From contig JAPHSI010000205.1 in NCBI GenBank assembly GCA_026193155.1, positions 1 through 10,662 of the forward strand: a DNA stretch of 10,662 bases, in the 5' to 3' direction. Made by a program: the position numbers and the translations under genes. The notes below the pieces were generated by a model, which was given only the letters and a program-made list of their open reading frames with translations, was not told where the DNA came from and searched no databases. Shown here in pieces: positions 5,972-10,662 of this stretch (positions are counted from its first letter, which is position 1; each line of letters opens with the position of its first letter). This DNA comes from Sulfurimonadaceae bacterium. GTDB taxonomy: Bacteria; Campylobacterota; Campylobacteria; Campylobacterales; Sulfurimonadaceae.

Positions 5972-6002
5972 ATTTTAGTATGTAAGTGTTAGCAGTTTGT
6001 TA
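5972..6002 (-). promoter_or_regulatory. Direct-repeat operator and promoter of the two-component operon
   Basis: On the minus strand two TAACA half-sites (6002-5998 and 5991-5987) are spaced exactly 11 bp, one helical turn, as in binding sites of OmpR/PhoB-family regulators. Nine bases after the second half-site comes TAAAAT (5977-5972), a -10 hexamer. The transcript would begin at about 5966-5965, on the start codon itself. The 22-bp core shares 17 bases with the site at 4275-4296, including an uninterrupted GCTAACACTT. Confidence 0.62.
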
Positions 6003-6030
6003 AAGAGGTGGATTTTAATCCACTTCTTTA
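6001..6030 (-). terminator. Rho-independent-like terminator of leuA
   Basis: A 13-bp inverted repeat (6001-6013 with 6018-6030, one G:U pair, 4-base loop) lies ten bases after the leuA stop. On the minus strand the 3' arm ends CCTCTTTA, giving some U-richness, but there is no long T-tract beyond it. It separates leuA from the two-component promoter and just touches the direct-repeat operator. Confidence 0.65.
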
Positions 6031-6039
6031 TATTGTAAA

Positions 6040-7695
6040 TTAAAAAGTTCTATTTACCGCACAAAAAAGAGCTTTTATAGATGCACTTGCAATATCGTTA
6101 TCTGCACCCATTCCAAAACATGAAAGTGTATTTTGGCTTTGAATCTCTATGTATGCAATAGCTTTTGCAGTACTTTTATCACCGCATGAGTGTTCGGAGT
6201 AAGACTTTATCTTAAACTCATTTGGATAACTTTTCATTAAAGCTCTTTTTGCAGCATCTATAGGTCCGTTACCCTCTGCAGTTTCTGTAATCGTCTTTCC
6301 ATTTAGTTTAAATGTTAACTCACACGTAGATACATTACTTTTAGAACTAAGTGAATAATCTATCAAAGAAACATGTTCTTTGTTATTAAAATAGTTATCT
6401 TTTAGTACACTTAGTATCTCATCAGGATTTAGTTCGCGTCCCTCTTTATCACTTAGCGCCTGAACTAACTTTCCAATCTCCGGATGCATAGCTTTTGGAA
6501 GCTGATAACCAAAGTTTTTCTCTAAAATATAAGCAACTCCGCCTTTACCAGATTGTGAGTTTATACGGATAATATCTTCATACGTACGACCTACATCACT
6601 TGGGTCAATCGGAAGATATGGAACTTCCCAAAAAGAATCTTCACGAGATTGTTGATATGCCATACCTTTGTTTATTGCATCTTGGTGTGAACCTGAAAAT
6701 GCTGTATATACAAGTTCGCCTACATATGGATGACGAGGATGTGTCGGCATCTCGGTAGAGCGTTCAACCACATCTAAAATCTCATTTACATCACTTAAGT
6801 TTAGATTGCTATCTAAGCCTTGAGTCGTCATATTAAGTGCAAGTGTAATAATATCTACGTTACCTGTACGCTCACCGTTACTCAAAAGTGTACCTTCAAC
6901 TCTATCGGCACCTGCTAAAAGAGCAAGTTCTGTAGCTGCAATAGATGTACCTCTATCGTTATGAGTATGAGTAGAGATAACAACATTTTCTCTATTATTA
7001 AGGTGTCTGCTCATCCACTCAATCTGGTCTGCATAAATATTCGGTGTAGCCATCTCAACAGTTGCAGGAAGATTTATTATAACCTTTCTGTCACTACTTA
7101 CACCCCATCTGTCAGTTACCGCATTACAAATTTCAGCTGCAAATTCTAGCTCAGTTCCTGTAAAGCTCTCAGGTGAATATTCTAAGAAAATTTGACCGTC
7201 ATGCTCTTTTTCATATTTTTTTACTAAATCAACACCCTCTAAAGCAAGATCGATAATATCTTCTTTTTCTTTTTTAAAGACGATTTTTCTCTGTGCAATA
7301 GATGTTGAATTATATAGATGCACAGTTGCTTTTTTAACACCTTTCAGAGCTTCAAAAGTTTTTGCTATTAAATGCTCACGAGCTTGGACAAGAACTTGAA
7401 TAGTTACATCATCCGGTATAAGATTGTCATCAACCAAACGACGTAGGAAATCAAACTCAACTTTACTAGCTGAGGGAAAACCAACTTCTATCTCTTTAAA
7501 TCCTAACTTTAGTAAGAGTGCATATAATTCAAGTTTTTTCTCCATGTTCATTGGATTAATAAGTGCTTGATTTCCATCACGTAAATCTACACTACACCAA
7601 CGTGGAGCTTTATCAATAGTATTGTCAGGCCAAGTACGATTTGGCAAATCTATTTGTGGATATGGGCGATACTTGCCCTTTGTAACATGTTGCAT
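6040..7695 (-). CDS. leuA: 2-isopropylmalate synthase (long, LeuA2-like form)
   Basis: Condenses acetyl-CoA with 2-oxoisovalerate in the first committed step of leucine synthesis in the cytoplasm. With the start at 7695 it has 551 residues, fitting the long LeuA form that begins with a PYPQIDLPNRTWPD segment. The catalytic TIM barrel carries VDLRDGNQAL (Arg39, metal-binding Asp40), GFKEIEVGFPSAS, and the metal ligands in STHTHNDRG (His243 and His245). The C-terminal allosteric domain (~430-551), the site of leucine feedback in this family, ends in GMGADNDIASASIKALFCAVNR. An upstream in-frame ATG at 7782 is open, but the extra 29 residues overlap the promoter (TATAAT at 7762-7757). The ATG at 7695 has AAAGG seven bases before it, so I prefer that start. 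It is transcribed alone, followed by a hairpin. Confidence 0.93.
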   Translation of the reverse strand: MQHVTKGKYRPYPQIDLPNRTWPDNTIDKAPRWCSVDLRDGNQALINPMNMEKKLELYALLLKLGFKEIEVGFPSASKVEFDFLRRLVDDNLIPDDVTIQVLVQAREHLIAKTFEALKGVKKATVHLYNSTSIAQRKIVFKKEKEDIIDLALEGVDLVKKYEKEHDGQIFLEYSPESFTGTELEFAAEICNAVTDRWGVSSDRKVIINLPATVEMATPNIYADQIEWMSRHLNNRENVVISTHTHNDRGTSIAATELALLAGADRVEGTLLSNGERTGNVDIITLALNMTTQGLDSNLNLSDVNEILDVVERSTEMPTHPRHPYVGELVYTAFSGSHQDAINKGMAYQQSREDSFWEVPYLPIDPSDVGRTYEDIIRINSQSGKGGVAYILEKNFGYQLPKAMHPEIGKLVQALSDKEGRELNPDEILSVLKDNYFNNKEHVSLIDYSLSSKSNVSTCELTFKLNGKTITETAEGNGPIDAAKRALMKSYPNEFKIKSYSEHSCGDKSTAKAIAYIEIQSQNTLSCFGMGADNDIASASIKALFCAVNRTF

Positions 7696-7756
7696 TACAA
7701 AACCTTTATCTTGAATTTTTTGATAATACACTCTTACATTCATTATCAATTTTGGA

Positions 7757-7766
7757 ATTATATCAA
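7757..7766 (-). promoter_or_regulatory. Extended -10 promoter of leuA
   Basis: The minus strand reads TTGATATAAT, an extended -10 (TGn plus perfect TATAAT). Transcription would start near 7750, giving a leader of about 55 bases to the ATG at 7695. This places the promoter inside the longest open frame and argues against the start at 7782. Confidence 0.68.
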
Positions 7767-7788
7767 ATTTATTGTTAGGCAAGTGGAG

Positions 7789-7844
7789 TGTGATATATAT
7801 AATTTGTTCATATAAGTTAATGTTTTTTGATGTATATCACATCA
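7789..7844. promoter_or_regulatory. Dyad-symmetric elements in the leuA/hybrid-kinase divergent region
   Basis: A 17-bp palindrome, TGATGTATATCACATCA (7828-7844; 6-bp arms, 5-bp spacer), is centred at 7836, about 39 bp before the predicted start of the hybrid-kinase transcript. That is close to the -41.5 position used by CRP/FNR-type activators. In addition TGTGATATA occurs in opposite orientations at 7789-7797 (plus) and 7841-7833 (minus), flanking the divergent spacer. The regulator is unknown. Confidence 0.5.
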
Positions 7845-7859
7845 TATTAAAAATTATTA

Positions 7860-7868
7860 TGATAAAAT
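7860..7868 (+). promoter_or_regulatory. Extended -10 of the hybrid kinase gene
   Basis: TGATAAAAT is an extended -10 (TGn plus TAAAAT), with transcription predicted to start near 7875 and a leader of about 40 bases. It sits 15 bp downstream of the palindrome at 7828-7844. Confidence 0.5.
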
Positions 7869-7913
7869 TAAAAGTTAAGTTAAATTTTATAGTTAAAAAT
7901 GGATTAATATATC

Positions 7914-10133
7914 ATGCAGAGACAAAGTGCTGGAAAATATTTTACATTGTTAACAAATAGAAATATATATATCCCCGCACTTATTTTAATAGCTATTTTT
8001 AGCGGGCTTTCATATTTAAACCAACACCAAATAATTTCAACCATAGAAAAAGACAATGAAATAATAAATATTACAGGCAGACAAAGAATGCTGTCTCAGA
8101 AAATAATTTTACTTTGTCGGGAGTATATAGAAAATCCAACTATCTCAAATAAAGAGAAACTTGAAAAAGATATATCTTTAATGAAAGATTCCCATGAGTA
8201 CCTTTTAAAACATATAGATACAGGCGATTTAAAAAAACTGTATTATAAAGAAAAACTCAATGAAAATGTTATCAATTATATAAAAAAGATAGAGAGTATA
8301 AATACTTTTAGAAATATTGATTTGCTTGTAGGTGCTAGAAAAGACTCTCAAAACTTACTTATGCAGTTGGATAAAGCTGTACAAGAGTATGCAAACTACA
8401 GCAATAAGAAGATAAGTAGTTTATCAAATAGTATAAGAAATATATTTCTTATAACACTACTCATTTTATTACTTGAGGGCTTTTTTATATTTTACCCTGC
8501 AAGCAAAAGAATAAAACACACTACAGACCAGTTATACGATATAAATGATAAACTTGAAGAAAAAGTAAAAAATAAAACCAAAGAACTGCAAAAATATTTG
8601 GATATTATAAATCAGCATGTTTTGATTTCAACGACTGATTTAAATGGCGTTATAACATATGCCAATGAAGCTTTCTGTAGAACAAGCGGTTATTCAATAG
8701 ATGAACTAATAGGGGAGCCCCATAATATAATACGCCACCCTGATATGGCGAAAAGCTTTTTTAAAGAGATGTGGGATACGATACAAACAGGAAAAACTTG
8801 GCAAGGTAAGATAAAAAACTTAAAGAAAGACGGAACATATTATTGGGTGGATGCAGTTATACAACCTCATTACGATGAAAATAATAAACTTGATTCATAT
8901 GATGCTATACGAATCGATATTACAGATAAAATAGAATTAGAAGAGTTTAGTGCAAAACAAGAGGCAGTTATTGAGCAAAAGACAAAAATTGCCAATAAAG
9001 AGAGAGATAGGGCACAAGAATATGCTAAAGCAAAAGGTGAATTTTTGGCAAACATGTCTCATGAAATTCGTACACCTTTAAATGCTATTCTTGGATTTAT
9101 AGATATTCTAAAAGAAGAGGATGATGGTAGAAAATCTTTAGAATATATAAATGTAATAGACAGTTCAAGTAAATCTTTAGTGCAAATAATAAATGATATT
9201 CTCGATTTTTCTAAAATAGAGAGTGGTAAATTAAATATCGATAAAATATATTTTAACCCTGTAAATGAGTTTAAAATGATAACTAGTTTATTTGAGGGTA
9301 AATGTTCACAAGATGATATATCACTTGAAGTGACAATTGATGAAAATATACCAAAAGCAATAAAAACTGATCCCTTGAGAGTTAACCAAGTTATTACAAA
9401 TTTACTTAGTAATTCAATCAAGTTTACGGAAAGAGGTAAAAAGGTGTTTGTTAATATTACACATATAGACAATATGCTAAAAGTTTCTGTTAAAGATCAG
9501 GGTAAGGGTATAGCAGAAGATAAACTCCAACATATATTTGAAGCTTTCCATCAAGAAGATAGTTCAACAACAAGAAAATATGGCGGTACAGGTCTGGGGC
9601 TTGCAATTAGTAATGAACTTGTGTTGTTACTTGGAGGAGAGTTGGGAGTAAAAAGTGAACTTGGAGTCGGTAGTGAATTTTATTTTTCTATTCCTGTAGA
9701 GATAGGAGAAGAAATAATTGATGATAATTTTGCATTACAAGATAGATATACGTTTAAAAATGAAAAAATACTTGTAGTTGAAGATAATGAAGCAAATAGA
9801 ATGTTTATGAAAATTTCCCTTAAAAATATGAATCTTAATTTTGATTTTGCTAATGATGGTATTGAAGCTATTGAAAAATATAATTTAAACAAGTATTCTC
9901 TTATATTTATGGATGAAAATATGCCAAATATGGGTGGTATAGAAGCAACTAAAAATATCAGAGAATATGAAAAAGAGAACAATCTTTTACATACTCCGAT
10001 TGTAGCATTGACAGCTAATGCACTAACGGGTGATAGAGAACGATTTTTAGAATCTGGGATGGATGATTATCTTACTAAGCCGGTTAATAAAAGTAAGTTG
10101 GGAGAAGTAATTAAAAAACTTATTTATAAGTAA
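7914..10133 (+). CDS. Hybrid sensor histidine kinase (PilJ-like sensor, PAS, HisKA, HATPase, receiver)
   Basis: 739 residues. The first membrane segment is at ~19-36. The periplasmic helical domain (37-176) opens with INITGRQRMLSQKI (51-64), the signature of the PilJ/NarX-type sensor in which the first helix can bind small anions. The second membrane segment is at ~177-195, followed by a coiled coil to ~228. The PAS domain (~228-340) contains GEPHNIIRHPDM and FFKEMWDTIQTGKTW, as in Aer-like PAS domains, some of which bind FAD. HisKA has His383 (SHEIRTPLNAILGF); HATPase has N496-N500, DQGKGI (528-533) and GGTGLGLAIS (557-566). The receiver has Glu623/Asp624, phospho-acceptor Asp667 (IFMDENMP), Thr700 and Lys722. 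No Hpt domain is present, so phosphate must leave through a partner elsewhere. The ribosome binding site is weak (GGA ten bases before the ATG). It has no cognate regulator next door. The signal is unknown; an anion or redox cue fits the domains. Confidence 0.92.
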   Translation: MQRQSAGKYFTLLTNRNIYIPALILIAIFSGLSYLNQHQIISTIEKDNEIINITGRQRMLSQKIILLCREYIENPTISNKEKLEKDISLMKDSHEYLLKHIDTGDLKKLYYKEKLNENVINYIKKIESINTFRNIDLLVGARKDSQNLLMQLDKAVQEYANYSNKKISSLSNSIRNIFLITLLILLLEGFFIFYPASKRIKHTTDQLYDINDKLEEKVKNKTKELQKYLDIINQHVLISTTDLNGVITYANEAFCRTSGYSIDELIGEPHNIIRHPDMAKSFFKEMWDTIQTGKTWQGKIKNLKKDGTYYWVDAVIQPHYDENNKLDSYDAIRIDITDKIELEEFSAKQEAVIEQKTKIANKERDRAQEYAKAKGEFLANMSHEIRTPLNAILGFIDILKEEDDGRKSLEYINVIDSSSKSLVQIINDILDFSKIESGKLNIDKIYFNPVNEFKMITSLFEGKCSQDDISLEVTIDENIPKAIKTDPLRVNQVITNLLSNSIKFTERGKKVFVNITHIDNMLKVSVKDQGKGIAEDKLQHIFEAFHQEDSSTTRKYGGTGLGLAISNELVLLLGGELGVKSELGVGSEFYFSIPVEIGEEIIDDNFALQDRYTFKNEKILVVEDNEANRMFMKISLKNMNLNFDFANDGIEAIEKYNLNKYSLIFMDENMPNMGGIEATKNIREYEKENNLLHTPIVALTANALTGDRERFLESGMDDYLTKPVNKSKLGEVIKKLIYK

Positions 10134-10144
10134 TTTATATATAC

Positions 10145-10159
10145 TCCCACAAAGTGGGA
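10145..10159. terminator. Bidirectional hairpin between the hybrid kinase and glnA
   Basis: TCCCAC (10145-10150), loop AAA, and GTGGGA (10154-10159) form a 6-bp GC-containing stem, followed on the plus strand by ATATTTTAG. Flanking ATA/TAT bases can extend it past one mismatch. It lies between the convergent stops at 10133 and 10176 and could end both transcripts. Confidence 0.65.
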
Positions 10160-10175
10160 ATATTTTAGTGCGTTA

Positions 10176-10662
10176 TTAGCACTGGTAAGTTGTTTTAAAC
10201 TCGTAAGCAGTCGGACGACCTTCATCCGGCCATACTTGACGCTCAAATTGATAGTGTTGGTATGTTTGAATAAATAGGTCAGTAAATACAGGTTTTAAGA
10301 AGTCATTATCACGGATAAGTGCTTCAAGCGAACCTCTTAAAGTATGTGGCATCTGAGGGATACCTTTTTCACGAATCTCATCTAATGATAATTCAAATAA
10401 ATCCTCATCCATTGGTCCTATTGGGATATCTTTATTTTTGATACCGTCAAGTCCAGCCATCATCATAGCAGCAAATGCTAAGTATGGACAAGCAGTAGAA
10501 TCAGGGAATCTCATCTCAACACGAGTAGCTTTTTCACCTGCACCATAAGGGATACGACAAGAAGCTGAACGGTTTTGAGAAGAATATGTAAGAATTGAAG
10601 GAGCTTCGAATCCTGGGATTAAACGCTTATAAGAGTTTGTAGATGCATTAGTAAATGCAGCA
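10176..10662 (-). CDS. glnA: Glutamine synthetase type I, C-terminal part (runs off the window)
   Basis: The last 161 residues of GlnA, the enzyme making glutamine from glutamate, ammonia and ATP in the cytoplasm. The frame stays open to the window edge. Visible landmarks are NSYKRLIPGFEAP and SSQNRSASCRIP (glutamate/ATP-binding region), VEMRFPDSTACPYLAFAAMMMAGLDGI, and a C-terminus ending TAYEFKTTYQC. In the loop that carries the adenylylated Tyr in E. coli (NLYDLP), this protein reads DLFELS, with Phe encoded at 10395-10397. Control by GlnE adenylylation therefore looks impossible at the usual site. The stop is followed by a shared hairpin. Identity is very firm; the start and promoter lie outside the window. 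Confidence 0.96.
   Translation of the reverse strand, partial: AAFTNASTNSYKRLIPGFEAPSILTYSSQNRSASCRIPYGAGEKATRVEMRFPDSTACPYLAFAAMMMAGLDGIKNKDIPIGPMDEDLFELSLDEIREKGIPQMPHTLRGSLEALIRDNDFLKPVFTDLFIQTYQHYQFERQVWPDEGRPTAYEFKTTYQC

Noticed and set aside
5701..5985. Antisense open frame opposite the response-regulator receiver domain
   Set aside because: Ser-rich translation with no domain, and it covers the promoter and operator of the regulator gene.
7771..7785. A TAACA half-site near the leuA promoter that might extend the response-regulator regulon
   Set aside because: Only one half-site is present; no matching half-site lies 11 bp away, so it does not meet the direct-repeat pattern.
7772..7960. 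Plus-strand open frame of 62 codons spanning the leuA/hybrid-kinase spacer
   Set aside because: Low-complexity AT-rich translation with no ribosome binding site; it overlaps the promoter elements and the start of the kinase in another frame.
9059..9472. 137-codon antisense open frame inside the hybrid kinase gene
   Set aside because: Complements the HisKA/HATPase-coding region, where motif conservation explains the open reading; Ser/Ile/Leu-rich translation is typical of an antisense artefact.

Overview
The window looks like chromosomal DNA from a Campylobacterota bacterium (Sulfurimonas, Sulfuricurvum or Arcobacter type). This is a judgement from the AT-rich composition, the reliance on -10 elements with little or no -35 element, the style of the sensor kinases (a PilJ-like/PAS hybrid kinase), and the LeuA and GlnA sequences. 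No rRNA, tRNA, CRISPR array or insertion sequence was seen. No gene-free stretch exceeds about 130 bases.

Layout. Positions 1-532 (minus) hold the start of a family 2 glycosyltransferase, translationally coupled to a small hot-dog-fold 3-hydroxyacyl-ACP dehydratase. Divergent from these, 634-2940 (plus) is a two-gene unit: an O-methyltransferase-type SAM enzyme and a lipoprotein alpha/beta-hydrolase. Together they resemble one edge of an aryl-polyene/flexirubin-type polyketide locus whose remainder would lie left of the window. Positions 2945-5966 (minus) form a four-gene module read right to left: OmpR-family response regulator, membrane histidine kinase, a small exported Met/Gln/Gly-rich protein, and an outer-membrane barrel with an N-terminal thrombospondin type 3-like motif. 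Positions 6040-7695 (minus) encode 2-isopropylmalate synthase (leucine biosynthesis). Positions 7914-10133 (plus) encode a hybrid sensor kinase divergent from leuA. Positions 10176-10662 (minus) are the C-terminal part of glutamine synthetase.

The most interesting signal is regulatory. Two 22-bp sites, one before the response-regulator gene (5981-6002) and one before the small exported protein gene (4275-4296), match at 17 of 22 positions. Each carries two 5-bp half-sites spaced 11 bp apart (TAACA/TAACA and TTACA/TAACA), followed after exactly 9 bp by a -10-like hexamer. This is the geometry expected for an OmpR/PhoB-family regulator, so I infer that the regulator controls its own gene and the exported protein. 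The exported protein has a 19-residue helical repeat and a Met/His cluster, and could be a periplasmic sensor partner or metal-handling protein. The idea is testable but unproven.

Other points of note are a Phe at the usual adenylylation Tyr of GlnA, a palindrome about 39 bp upstream of the predicted hybrid-kinase transcription start, and a leuA start that should be moved downstream of its own promoter.
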